A stretch of 64,000 bases of DNA from Methanosphaera sp. BMS. GTDB taxonomy: Archaea; Methanobacteriota; Methanobacteria; Methanobacteriales; Methanobacteriaceae. Location of the stretch: positions 1,302,001 to 1,366,000 of the forward strand of contig NZ_CP014213.1 in the NCBI RefSeq assembly GCF_003268005.1, given 5' to 3'. Both the position numbers and the translations under genes were made by a program. Shown one piece after another: positions 19,852 to 29,094 of the stretch; the first letter of the stretch is position 1; every line of letters begins with the position of its first letter. A model generated the notes under the pieces. That model had not been told where the DNA came from. It saw nothing but the letters and a program-made list of their open reading frames with translations, and ran no database searches.

Positions 19852-20538
19852 TTATTTTTCATCAAATTGTGGAATTCCAGTTATTCTTAGTCCACCATAG
19901 TGGGATTTGTATTTGATATTTAATCCGATAAGCAGTGGTGTGATTTTTTCTACCATACGTGCTTTTTCTAGTTTTCCACAGTCAATGCATCTTACACCTG
20001 GTATTTGTTCGATTAGTTCTGCAACTGTCTTTTTAGCGTCATTGTCATCACCTGATATTAAACAGTCACAGTCAATAGGCTCAGGTATGTTTTCCAGGTG
20101 TGAATTACTTATGTTGTTAAATGCTGATACTACTTTTACACTAGTTTTTTTGAGTATTTTGGCTGTTCTTTCAGCTGCTGATCCTTCCATTAAGTCAACA
20201 AATCTTGCAGGAGAACCACCGATGGCTGTTTCAAGTGGCACTGTTGCATCGATTAGTATTTTATCATCCACAAATTCCTTGATTGAATTTAATGTTGGTT
20301 TTTGTGCTGCAAGTGGTACCGTTAATATTAATAGTTCCCCTTCTTTTGCAGCGTCTTCATTTGCCATACCACAAATGTTTATATCATAATCTGATAATAA
20401 TTCTTTAACTTCCTCTACTTTTGTCAAAGCTTTTTCTTCGGTTCTTGAACCGACTATGATTTCCTCACCAGCTATTGCCAATCTTTTAGCGATGTTTAAA
20501 CCTTGTGCTCCTGTTCCACCAATAATTGCAACTTTCAT
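19852..20538 (-). CDS. fno: F420H2:NADP+ oxidoreductase
   Basis: 228-residue enzyme moving hydride between reduced coenzyme F420 and NADP+, the main NADPH source in methanogens. The N-terminal Rossmann loop GGTGAQGLNIA and the NADP-phosphate-recognising GSRTEEKA follow the family. AFNNISN in the middle and the C-terminal HYGGLRITGIP are also characteristic. It stands upstream (minus-strand sense) of nothing obvious, and its neighbour mdh is on the same strand 287 bp away. Confidence 0.94.
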   Translation of the reverse strand: MKVAIIGGTGAQGLNIAKRLAIAGEEIIVGSRTEEKALTKVEEVKELLSDYDINICGMANEDAAKEGELLILTVPLAAQKPTLNSIKEFVDDKILIDATVPLETAIGGSPARFVDLMEGSAAERTAKILKKTSVKVVSAFNNISNSHLENIPEPIDCDCLISGDDNDAKKTVAELIEQIPGVRCIDCGKLEKARMVEKITPLLIGLNIKYKSHYGGLRITGIPQFDEK

Positions 20539-20825
20539 ATTTATTACCTCATTTTGCTTAAAGATATTAATTGACTACCCATAATTAATAATCAAACTAA
20601 TTCTTAATTATACTATAAACTTAATATTATATATATTTATCTTTAAATAATTATAAAGAATATATAGACAATGTTTAATATTATGATAATATAAATGAAA
20701 ATAATATTGATAAAAACAGAAATATTTAATAATGTTATAAAAAAATAGGAAAAAAGATTTGACAATTATCATTATATTATTAATGATTAATAATGAAGAA
20801 TGAATATATCAAATATAATGATTTA

Positions 20826-21776
20826 TCATAATTCTAATACGTCTTTTATCTTGTATGTACACCTTTTAACGGCACGAGCAGCTTCAAAGAAATCCAATTT
20901 TTCATCTTCAGCCATCTTAACCGGCACAATAGTTTGTACCCCTCGTTTACATAAAATTACAGGAACACCCAACGATACATCATATACTCCTTCAACTTCA
21001 CCTTCCAAATAGGTACTGACACTTAAAATCTTATGTGAATCATTGACAATTGTGGCAATCAAATTTGATATAGCATATGCAGGGCCATACTCTGTAGCAC
21101 CCTTTTTACTGATTATCTTGTTACCAGCGGATTTAACAGATTTAACCAAGTCATGTATATCCAAATCACTATCTTCTACAAAATATTTCAATGGTATACC
21201 ACCGATAGTTGTAGAACTCAACAACGGAACCATATGATCGCCGTGTTCACCGATAACCCTCGTATGTATTTCCCCACTGTTGATATTATAATGCTTTGCA
21301 AGCATTGTCTTTAACCTAAGGGAATCAAGGTGATTCCCAAGACCGATAACACGTGATTTATCAAATCCACTAGCCTCTAATGCAATTGTTGTCATCACAT
21401 CAACAGGATTTGTTACTATCAATATTATGCAATCCGGTGCATATACTGCAATGTTTCTGGCATATTCCTCAATAATCTTAGCATTTGGAACGGCCAAGTC
21501 AAGTCGACTCATACCCTGTTTACGTGGTGTACCGGAAGTGATTAGAACAATCTCCGAACCTCTTATATCCTCATAGTCATAGGAAGGGGTTAATGTTACA
21601 TCAATGTTGTCAGCAGATAGTGCATCATACATATCACGTATTTCACCTTTTACTCGTTCATTACTAGTTTTTCTTGAAAACAATACTATTTCATGTATCT
21701 GATCTTCCTTAGCCAATTTGAATGCTACATTTTTACCAATCGTACCTGAAGCACCAATAATTGTAATCTTTACCAT
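20826..21776 (-). CDS. mdh: Malate dehydrogenase (LDH/MDH family)
   Basis: 316-residue NAD(P)-dependent 2-oxoacid dehydrogenase. GASGTIGKN is the dinucleotide loop, and FSRKTSNER after beta-2 suggests NADP preference. GTPRKQGMSRLDL contains two substrate-binding arginines, TNPVD follows, and the catalytic His is in GEHGDHMVPL. The pattern matches the archaeal MDH group (Methanocaldococcus MJ0490-like), although members of that group also act on lactate or other 2-hydroxy acids. Role: incomplete tricarboxylic acid pathway toward fumarate and succinyl-CoA. Confidence 0.9.
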   Translation of the reverse strand: MVKITIIGASGTIGKNVAFKLAKEDQIHEIVLFSRKTSNERVKGEIRDMYDALSADNIDVTLTPSYDYEDIRGSEIVLITSGTPRKQGMSRLDLAVPNAKIIEEYARNIAVYAPDCIILIVTNPVDVMTTIALEASGFDKSRVIGLGNHLDSLRLKTMLAKHYNINSGEIHTRVIGEHGDHMVPLLSSTTIGGIPLKYFVEDSDLDIHDLVKSVKSAGNKIISKKGATEYGPAYAISNLIATIVNDSHKILSVSTYLEGEVEGVYDVSLGVPVILCKRGVQTIVPVKMAEDEKLDFFEAARAVKRCTYKIKDVLEL

Positions 21777-21995
21777 CTTTTAATCAACCCCTTTAATTTG
21801 TTTAAATTTATATATTAATTTTATATATGTAATTCATAATAAAAAAAAGTTTTTATCAAAAGAAATATGAAAGTTTTTTGAAACAAGATTCTCCTGAAAA
21901 GAACAATAATAAAAAAATAAGAATAAAAGATATTGGATTACACGATTAAAAATAATAATTAAAAATAAATTCCAAAAAAAGTAGGAGTAGAGAGG

Positions 21996-22562
21996 TTATT
22001 CATTCATTTTATCCAAAGCAGCTTGAGCATTGACCTTGGTAAACCCAGTTTCTTCTATTTCAATTAAATCCTCTAATGCTTTTTTAGCTTCAGGTCCACC
22101 TATAGCTCCTAAACCAAGTACACTACCACTTCTTACATAGCTTTTTTCATCTTTTGATGCTTCAATTAGAACATCAAGTGAACTTGGATCAGCAATTTTA
22201 CTTATAGCCCATACTGCCTGACCACGAGCTCTCCAATCTTCACTTTTAGCTTCCTTATTTAATACTTCAAGAGCATCCGTTCCGTAGTCAGCTAATGCCG
22301 TACTTGCATGTCTTCTAACCCATTTGTTATTATCATACAGTAGTTCTGCTAAGACAGGAATACTGCTTGGATCTTTGAAACTTTTAACTATGTCAATTAA
22401 TGTAACCTTAATATTCTTGTGATAAGGTTTTAATAATTCTTCATGCAAAACTTCAATTTCTTCAGGCATATTCATGGCAACGGTATTTTCTGCCTCTAAT
22501 CTTACAAAATCATCTAAATCATTTAAGTCTTTGATAGCATTTCTTACATCTTCAGCACTCAT
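21996..22562 (-). CDS. HEAT-repeat protein (PBS-lyase-like repeats)
   Basis: 188 residues made of about five 30-residue alpha-helical HEAT repeats, for example SSIPVLAELLYDNNKWVRRH and PSSLDVLIEASKDEKSYVRS. No catalytic motif, signal or membrane segment. Such proteins are protein-interaction scaffolds; the partner is unknown. Monocistronic on the minus strand, 220 bp from mdh. Confidence 0.85.
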   Translation of the reverse strand: MSAEDVRNAIKDLNDLDDFVRLEAENTVAMNMPEEIEVLHEELLKPYHKNIKVTLIDIVKSFKDPSSIPVLAELLYDNNKWVRRHASTALADYGTDALEVLNKEAKSEDWRARGQAVWAISKIADPSSLDVLIEASKDEKSYVRSGSVLGLGAIGGPEAKKALEDLIEIEETGFTKVNAQAALDKMNE

Positions 22563-22854
22563 AATAATTCCTCATAAAATTTATTAATATTTATCATTAT
22601 GTTTTTTACTTTTCCTTATACATTAATAGTACTGTAAAGTATATATTTTTAACGAATTGCTTTTATTAACCGAATAGCAAAAATAGAGGCACATCATTAT
22701 TAAGGAATTGAAATTCCTACATAAGTTATATTAACCTATTAAAGAATATACAATAATATATGCATAATATAAAAGAGATATGCTTTAATCAAGAATTAAA
22801 AATGATTAAGAAATTAATTTGTGAAAAATAATATTTATATGAAGGAGAATAATT

Positions 22855-23826
22855 ATGTTTAAAATCACAGTCATACCGGGCGATGGCATAGGTACAGAAG
22901 TTATCCAATCAGCCGTTGAAATTCTTGAAACTTTAAATACCAAATTTGACTTTGTTTATCAAGATGCAGGTAAGGATTGCTATGATAAATGTGGTACGAA
23001 CCTACCATCAGATACCATTGAGTCCTGTAGAATCAGTGATGCCACATTATTTGGTGCTGTTACATCAATACCTCAACAAAAAAGTGCTATAGTAACTCTT
23101 AGACGTGAACTTGACCTGTATGTTAACCAAAGACCCATAAGATCATATGAAAAAGAAGACATAAACTTCACGATTATACGTGAAAACTCAGAGGGACTAT
23201 ATGCAAATATTGAGGAAGATCATGGTGATGAATGCATTGCCACTAGAAAAATTACATACAATGGCTGTGAACGCATCATAAAATATGCATTTGAATATGC
23301 AAACAAGACTAATAGGAAACGAGTTACAGCAAGCCACAAAGCCAATGTTTTACCCGTAACCGATGGAATTTTCAAGGACACATTCTATAATATTGCAGAG
23401 GCCTACAAAAACATTGAATCTGATGATTATTATATAGATGCCACTGCAATGTATTTGATAACCAAACCAGAATACTTTGAGGTCATAGTTACAACAAATT
23501 TATTTGGAGACATACTCTCAGATGAAGCAGCCGGAGTTGTCGGTTCCTTGGGATTATTGCCATCAGCAAACATTGGAGATGAAACGGGATTATTTGAACC
23601 AGTACATGGCTCAGCACCAGATATTGCAGGCAAAAACAAGGCCAACCCAATAGCAACAATATTATCAAGTGCATTAATGCTTGAATACTTGGGAATAAAT
23701 AATGAAGCAGAACTAGTTAACAATGCAGTGGAAGATGTTATCAAGGAAGGAAAAGTCAAAACACCCGACCTTGGAGGCAATCACAATACAAACGATATAA
23801 CAACAGCCATACTCCAAAAAATGTAA
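22855..23826 (+). CDS. Isopropylmalate/homoisocitrate dehydrogenase family enzyme
   Basis: 323-residue beta-decarboxylating dehydrogenase. GDGIGTEV at the N-terminus, ENSEGLYANIEE in the phosphorylation/substrate loop, and PVHGSAPDIAGKNKANP in the cofactor region are diagnostic. In methanogens two paralogues occur: LeuB for leucine and isoleucine synthesis, and AksF (threo-isocitrate/homoisocitrate dehydrogenase) for coenzyme B. Sequence by eye does not decide between them, so I give no gene symbol. GAAGGAG at a good distance supports ATG 22855. Confidence 0.88.
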   Translation: MFKITVIPGDGIGTEVIQSAVEILETLNTKFDFVYQDAGKDCYDKCGTNLPSDTIESCRISDATLFGAVTSIPQQKSAIVTLRRELDLYVNQRPIRSYEKEDINFTIIRENSEGLYANIEEDHGDECIATRKITYNGCERIIKYAFEYANKTNRKRVTASHKANVLPVTDGIFKDTFYNIAEAYKNIESDDYYIDATAMYLITKPEYFEVIVTTNLFGDILSDEAAGVVGSLGLLPSANIGDETGLFEPVHGSAPDIAGKNKANPIATILSSALMLEYLGINNEAELVNNAVEDVIKEGKVKTPDLGGNHNTNDITTAILQKM

Positions 23827-24138
23827 TATCTTTAAAAAAATAATTCTATAATTCTTCAACAAAATATATTATTAGTATAAAGAACATAAATATAAATATA
23901 TAATTTATTTATTTAGTTAAAATAATAACAAATGGGCTTTAAAAACAACACACCCATAAGAATAATTAACTTTAGTGAACCCTAAGAACAAAGGGGGATA
24001 GCTTGGTTACTTCAATATTTGATAACCCAAGAATTTTCTGTCATATTAGATGGAAAATGTTCATAAATAACTAAAAAATAAGCTAGAAGAATTTTCTAGT
24101 AATCAAATGAATATTATTTACCTTGGAGGGTACAATAA
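23827..24138 (+). promoter_or_regulatory. Structured 5' leader of the FBP aldolase/phosphatase gene
   Basis: 312 bp with a TATA-like element at about 23891-23903, implying a leader near 200 nt. Hairpin 1: CTTGGTTA (24002-24009) pairs, with one bulge, with TAACCCAAG (24023-24031). AACCCTAAG at 23978-23986 could pair with the same CTTGGTT instead. A third stem CTAGAA (24083-24088) pairs with TTCTAG (24094-24099) ahead of the ribosome-binding site TTGGAGGGT. A regulatory leader or a small RNA is possible. Confidence 0.4.
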
Positions 24139-25233
24139 ATGAAAACAACTGTAAGTATTATTAAAGCAGATATTGGTAGTGTAGGTGGACACGCTGTAAC
24201 ACACCAAGCTCTTAAAGACAAATGTAATGAAATGTTAGCACAAGCTAAAGAAAGTGGATTATTAACTGATTTTTACATAACCAACTGTGGTGACGACATC
24301 GATATGATAATGACCCACACCAACGGACCAGACAATGAAGAAGTACACAAATTAGCATTTGATACTTTCATGGCCGGAACTGAAATTGCAAGAGATTTAA
24401 AATTATACGGTGCAGGTCAAGACTTATTATCAGACACATTCAGTGGAAACATAAAAGGTATGGGTCCAGGTAGTGCAGAAATTGAATTCAAAGAAAGAGG
24501 CTCAGACCCAGTCTTTGCTTACTGTTGTGACAAAACAGAACCAGGAGCATTTAACTTACCATTATTCAGAATGTTTGCAGACCCATTCAATACTGCAGGA
24601 TTAGTAATCGACCCTACATTACACGGTGGATTCGACTTTGAAGTATATGATGTAATTGAAAACAGAAAAGTTACAATGTCCTGTCCGGATGAAATGTACG
24701 ACTTATTAGCATTAATCGGTTCAACAGGTAGATATGTAATTAAAAGAATCTTCAGAAGATCAGATGGTGAAATAGCAGCAGCTGTAAGTACCGACAGATT
24801 AAACTTAATGGCCGGTAAATACATAGGTAAAGATGACCCAGTTGCAATTGTAAGATCACAATCCGGATTCCCAGCTGGTGGAGAAACATCCGAACCATTC
24901 GCATTCCCACACTTAGTAAGTGGATGGATGAGAGGATCACACAACGGTCCTTTAATGCCTTGTGCTGAAGCTGATGCAAGACCTGTAAGATTCGACGGAC
25001 CACCACGTGTATTAGGACTTGGTTTCCAAGTAAGTAATGCCAGATTAATTGGTCCAGTTGACATGTTTGCAGATCCAGCATTTGATGAAGCAAGAAAAAC
25101 CGCTACAAAAGTAGCTAACTACATGAGAAGACATGGTCCATTTGAACCTCACAGATTACCTTCTGATGAAATGGAATACACAAGTCTTCCTGGTGTACTA
25201 GAAAAACTTGAAGACAGATTTGAAGATATGTAA
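24139..25233 (+). CDS. fbp: Bifunctional fructose-1,6-bisphosphate aldolase/phosphatase
   Basis: 364-residue archaeal type V FBPase that both condenses triose phosphates and dephosphorylates fructose 1,6-bisphosphate, making gluconeogenesis one-way. The N-terminus MKTTVSIIKADIGSVGGH, the lysine-bearing GKYIGKDDPVAIVRSQSGF and the metal/substrate loops GPGSAEIEFKERG and FPAGGETSEPFAFPH are characteristic. Codon choice is strongly biased, as in highly expressed genes. It is preceded by a long leader with possible alternative stems and followed by the CA(A/T)CAT array. Confidence 0.95.
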   Translation: MKTTVSIIKADIGSVGGHAVTHQALKDKCNEMLAQAKESGLLTDFYITNCGDDIDMIMTHTNGPDNEEVHKLAFDTFMAGTEIARDLKLYGAGQDLLSDTFSGNIKGMGPGSAEIEFKERGSDPVFAYCCDKTEPGAFNLPLFRMFADPFNTAGLVIDPTLHGGFDFEVYDVIENRKVTMSCPDEMYDLLALIGSTGRYVIKRIFRRSDGEIAAAVSTDRLNLMAGKYIGKDDPVAIVRSQSGFPAGGETSEPFAFPHLVSGWMRGSHNGPLMPCAEADARPVRFDGPPRVLGLGFQVSNARLIGPVDMFADPAFDEARKTATKVANYMRRHGPFEPHRLPSDEMEYTSLPGVLEKLEDRFEDM

Positions 25234-25262
25234 TTTTTTACATATTCATTTTTTTTTATTAG
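25234..25262 (+). terminator. T-run terminator after fbp
   Basis: Two T-runs (six and nine) immediately after the stop codon, before the repeat array begins. Confidence 0.5.
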
Positions 25263-25315
25263 TGACCCCCATATCAACAAAGCAATTTTTACAATTTTTT
25301 TATTAGGTTGAAATA

Positions 25316-25904
25316 CATCATTAACTTCAATAATATTTTCTTAATGATTATTAAAACTCATCATAAAATAAACATTAAAAAAATACAAATTCATCATTGA
25401 AAAATTAAGTCAACATGGATGTTTCATTAAATTCAACATAACTTTTTTTATGAAACATTACTAAAAATCAATGTCAACATAATTATTTTTAATCATCATT
25501 GAATTCATCATAATTACATCATTTCATCATTGAAATGCAACATATTTCATCACTCATAAGTAGAAAAAATTAAAATTCAACATTGAACAATATACCAATA
25601 AAATTATATAAAAATAATAAATAATGCTAAAAAAATAGAAATAAATATAAGAGTAACATTAAAATAAGTAAACTTCTGAATCTGAATTTTTTAAGAAAAC
25701 AACATTAAAACAACATGAAAAAATATAAATTCATCATAAAAAAAGTGAAGTCAACATAATGAAAATATCACTTCAACATAGAAACCTTTAAATACATCAA
25801 AGAATAAATAATAAAATATGAAATACAACATGATAAAAATTGACTCAACATTTGATTCCATAGATTACAACAGTCTAGGTCAAATGAAACAAAGAAGTCA
25901 ACAT
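25316..25904 (+). repeat. Array of 20 same-oriented CA(A/T)CAT motifs
   Basis: CA(A/T)CAT starts at 25316, 25359, 25392, 25411, 25434, 25475, 25494, 25506, 25517, 25525, 25538, 25578, 25700, 25711, 25732, 25752, 25774, 25826, 25846 and 25899. All are on the plus strand, often as GTCAACATAA or TTCATCATTGAA, with a few near-matches (AACATTA) between. Most spacings are near one, two, four or five helical turns. The array sits between the convergent 3' ends of fbp and metX, so it is not a promoter. The whole gap 25234-25957 has no ORF. It resembles iterated binding sites for a ribbon-helix-helix protein. Confidence 0.75.
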
Positions 25905-25957
25905 AAAAAAAATGTCAATATTAAAATCAATAATGATTCAATAAGGAATAAAATATA

Positions 25958-27433
25958 TTAATCCTTATAAATCAAATTAGAGAGATGGGCAGTTGTAATA
26001 ATACCTATTACATTATTGTCACGATCAATTACAGGTAAACCAGAAATATTGTGTTCTTTAAGCTTGGAAGAGACATCATAAATTGAGTCATCTTCATAAC
26101 AAGTTAAAACATCTTTAGTCATTATTTCATCAATAGTATCTGAGTCAGTAGCAATTGCTTTAGATAAATCCCAAGCAGTTACTATACCTATCAATTGATT
26201 TTTGTCATTAAGTACGGGTATGTGTGTTTTATTCCCATTTAACATTAATTCAGCTGCCTCTTTAATTCCCTGATTCACTGATAGTGTGAGAACTTGTTTA
26301 GACATGACATCTTTAACACGAGCCTTTGATAGGAAATTTGATAAGATATAATTCAGTTGACCATTTTCAATAAGAAATGCATCATGACCATATTCAGAAT
26401 TTAACTTAGAATAGGATACATCGACGTTAAGTGAATTAAGTACCATTACAATTTCTTCAAGTTGTTCTTGTGTATAAAGCCAATCAGATGATATAGATAT
26501 AATTAGCATACGTGATTTGATATGTTTAAGTCCTTCCTCAAGGGAATTATTAACACGCAAGTCAAAGTAATCCAATGCTTTAGTAAGGTAAAGGTAACTA
26601 TTGGCGTCGAAGCGTTTAGTAAATGAAAATCCTTGGTGCTTAAGGTAACTTTCAACTTGGAACTCCGTATCAAAGTTGTAGCTAAATTGATCTTTGTCCT
26701 GAAGACGTCTACCAAATTTCTCACGCATCGAATCATTACTGAGATAAGTGATATGTCCAATCATTCTTGCTAATGATAATCCATATTCCGGATAGGAATT
26801 GGTATTGTAATATTTACCTTGATTCCAAGATGGATCTTCAAGTATTGCTCTACGTTGAACCTCATTAAATGCTATTTGTTGAGTAGTAGAGTAGGCTCCA
26901 GCAGCTATTACAATAGCATTGCGTATCATGTGCGGATATGATACCGCCCATTGTAATGTTTGCATACCACCCATTGAACCCCCAATGATAGCAAAGATAT
27001 ATTTAATATCAAGATAGTCTAGTAACTTTTTTTGTGCATTAACCATATCCTTAATGGTGATTATTGGAAAATCCAATGCATAAAAGTCACCTGTATCTGG
27101 ATTTATGTCACTAGGCCCTGTTGATCCTTTGCAACTGCCGATAACGTTAGAACATATGACAAAATATTTTTTTGTATCTATAGGTTTACCAGGTCCTATT
27201 ATGGAATTCCACCAGCCAGGCTTTTCATCACCATCATGCCAGCCGGCAGCATGTGCACTTCCGGTAAATGGATGACAAACCAATATTACATTGCTTTTTT
27301 CATCATTTAAAGTTCCATATGTTTCATATGCAATTGTAGGTTTTTTTAATTTTGTACCAATTTCCAATTCCAAATCTTCTTCCAAATGACAATATTGTGT
27401 TTTTATCATACCTATCGATTTTCCATAGCTCAT
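25958..27433 (-). CDS. metX: Homoserine O-acetyltransferase with C-terminal CBS pair
   Basis: 491 residues. The N-terminal alpha/beta-hydrolase domain (about 1-365) transfers an acetyl group to homoserine; the nucleophile is Ser in [12 protein letters not shown], and the C-terminal catalytic His is in YGHDAFL. Residues about 370-491 form two CBS domains ([14 protein letters not shown] and [13 protein letters not shown]), an arrangement common in methanogen MetX proteins and probably adenine-nucleotide sensing. It lies 129 bp downstream of metY on the same strand; together they make homocysteine. Confidence 0.93.
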   Translation of the reverse strand: MSYGKSIGMIKTQYCHLEEDLELEIGTKLKKPTIAYETYGTLNDEKSNVILVCHPFTGSAHAAGWHDGDEKPGWWNSIIGPGKPIDTKKYFVICSNVIGSCKGSTGPSDINPDTGDFYALDFPIITIKDMVNAQKKLLDYLDIKYIFAIIGGSMGGMQTLQWAVSYPHMIRNAIVIAAGAYSTTQQIAFNEVQRRAILEDPSWNQGKYYNTNSYPEYGLSLARMIGHITYLSNDSMREKFGRRLQDKDQFSYNFDTEFQVESYLKHQGFSFTKRFDANSYLYLTKALDYFDLRVNNSLEEGLKHIKSRMLIISISSDWLYTQEQLEEIVMVLNSLNVDVSYSKLNSEYGHDAFLIENGQLNYILSNFLSKARVKDVMSKQVLTLSVNQGIKEAAELMLNGNKTHIPVLNDKNQLIGIVTAWDLSKAIATDSDTIDEIMTKDVLTCYEDDSIYDVSSKLKEHNISGLPVIDRDNNVIGIITTAHLSNLIYKD

Positions 27434-27562
27434 GTTCTCACCCCTATTAATTTATTTTCTATTAATAATCTTTATTTATTTCATGGTATATATTTTTAAA
27501 GTATTTTTTTGAAAAAATCATTGAAAAAAAAGGTAGGTGGGAGGTTAAAAAGTATTGTATAA

Positions 27563-28852
27563 TTATTGGATTTTATCCAATGCCTGGTCCACATCAGCCA
27601 GTATATCCTCTAAATCTTCGATTCCAACAGAGAATCTAATCAAATCTGGGGTTACACCAGTAGCTAGTTGTTGTTCTTCGGTAAGCTGTGAATGTGTAGT
27701 GGATGCTGGATGTATTACCAATGATTTTGCATCACCTATATTAGCCAGTAAGGACAATAGTTCAGTATTGTTTATAAATTGGATTGCTCCGTCATATCCT
27801 GATTTTAATCCGAAGGAGACTATTCCACCATAACCTTTTTCCGCATATTTTGATGCTATTTTATGGTTTGGACTGCTTTCAAGTCCGGAATAGGTTACCC
27901 ATGCTACTTTTGGATGTGCTTCCAAGTGTTTAGCTACTGCTAAAGCGTTTTCTGCATGTTTTTCAATCCTTAAACTAAGTGTTTCAAGTCCCTGCAGGAG
28001 TAAGAATGAACCGAATGGACTTGGTACAGCTCCGGTATCTCTTCCCAGTACTGCTCTTATTCTTGTAGTGAATGATGCAGGACCAAATGTTTCATAGAAT
28101 TTTAATCCGTTGTATGTTTCATCGGGTTGTGTTAATCCAGGGAATTTTCCATTGTCCCAATTGAATTCTCCTTTTTCTATGATGATACCACCGAGTGTTG
28201 TTCCGTGTCCTCCAATGTATTTTGTTGCACTGCTTGCTATTATGTCTGCACCGTGGTCAAATGGTCTGACTGATCCTATTCCTACGGTATTGTCTGCTAT
28301 TAATGGTATGCCGTTTTCATGTGCTATCTCGGAGATTACATCAAAGTCAGGTATGTCAAGTTTCGGGTTTCCAATGGATTCTACATATATTGCACGTGTT
28401 TTTTCATCTATAGCATCAGCAAATTCATCCGGTGACTGTGAATCTACAAATTTTACTTCTCTTCCCAAATCTTTTAATGTGTTTTCAAATAATTCAAATG
28501 TTCCACCGTATAAGTTATCTGCTGATACAATATTATCTCCTACTTGAGTCAGGTTAATTATAGCATAGAATATTGCGGATAATCCAGATGATGTAGCATA
28601 TGCTGCTGTTCCACCTTCAATTGCAGCCATTCTTTTTTCGAAGGCTTCCGTGGTTGGATTTGTCAGCCTTGTATATATGTTTCCACCTTCCTGTAGGGCA
28701 AATCTATTTGCAGCCTGCTGGGTGTCGTCAAATACGTAGGATGTTGTTTGGTATATAGGTACTGCTCTTGATCCGCTATTGTCGGTTTCTTCTTGTCCTA
28801 CATGCAGCCCTATTGTGGCAATATTTTTTTTATTCTTTATTTCGTACGCCAT
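27563..28852 (-). CDS. metY: O-acetylhomoserine sulfhydrylase
   Basis: 429-residue PLP enzyme of the Cys/Met metabolism family, making homocysteine from O-acetylhomoserine and sulfide. The PLP lysine lies in ASSATKYIGGHGTTLGG and the cofactor-contacting tyrosine region in IYTRLTNPTTEAFE. The roughly 430-residue length is that of O-acetylhomoserine-specific enzymes, longer than cystathionine gamma-synthases. It is followed by metX, which supplies its substrate. A perfect 16-bp palindrome at 28971-28986 is a possible operator. Confidence 0.94.
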   Translation of the reverse strand: MAYEIKNKKNIATIGLHVGQEETDNSGSRAVPIYQTTSYVFDDTQQAANRFALQEGGNIYTRLTNPTTEAFEKRMAAIEGGTAAYATSSGLSAIFYAIINLTQVGDNIVSADNLYGGTFELFENTLKDLGREVKFVDSQSPDEFADAIDEKTRAIYVESIGNPKLDIPDFDVISEIAHENGIPLIADNTVGIGSVRPFDHGADIIASSATKYIGGHGTTLGGIIIEKGEFNWDNGKFPGLTQPDETYNGLKFYETFGPASFTTRIRAVLGRDTGAVPSPFGSFLLLQGLETLSLRIEKHAENALAVAKHLEAHPKVAWVTYSGLESSPNHKIASKYAEKGYGGIVSFGLKSGYDGAIQFINNTELLSLLANIGDAKSLVIHPASTTHSQLTEEQQLATGVTPDLIRFSVGIEDLEDILADVDQALDKIQ

Positions 28853-28970
28853 TATATCACTTCTTTTTGTTTCTTTTGTCTTTATTAATCTATGTTTAAA
28901 ATGTATTTTATAAGTTATTATTTTTTAAGTATAATCATTTTAAGAAATATAATTTTCATTCAAAAAATTA

Positions 28971-28986
28971 TATAACAATTGTTATA
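28971..28986. promoter_or_regulatory. Perfect 16-bp palindrome TATAACAATTGTTATA
   Basis: Lies in the 242-bp divergent region between metY and the RHH/coiled-coil gene, about 120 bp upstream of either start codon. It is a likely dimeric repressor site, but which gene it controls is not clear. Confidence 0.45.
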
Positions 28987-28997
28987 TTTTTTATAGT

Positions 28998-29039
28998 ATA
29001 TATATTTAACTGATACAAAGTCAACATGAAAAGCAACAT
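28998..29039 (+). promoter_or_regulatory. Promoter of the RHH/coiled-coil gene with two CAACAT sites
   Basis: A TATATATATTTA element around 28998-29008 is followed by CAACAT at 29022-29027 and 29034-29039, in the same orientation and 12 bases apart, at or just after the expected transcription start. The block GTCAACATGAAAAGCAACAT closely resembles units of the 25.3-25.9 kb array. Position fits autorepression by the gene product. Confidence 0.6.
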
Positions 29040-29094
29040 TAAAATAATATTAACTATAAATATAAAATCAATATAAAATGGGAATCTGATAAAA

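Noticed and set aside
25234-25957. Degenerate gene or pseudogene in the CA(A/T)CAT region
   Set aside because: Stops are frequent in all frames and no remnant homology is visible. The motif pattern explains the composition better.
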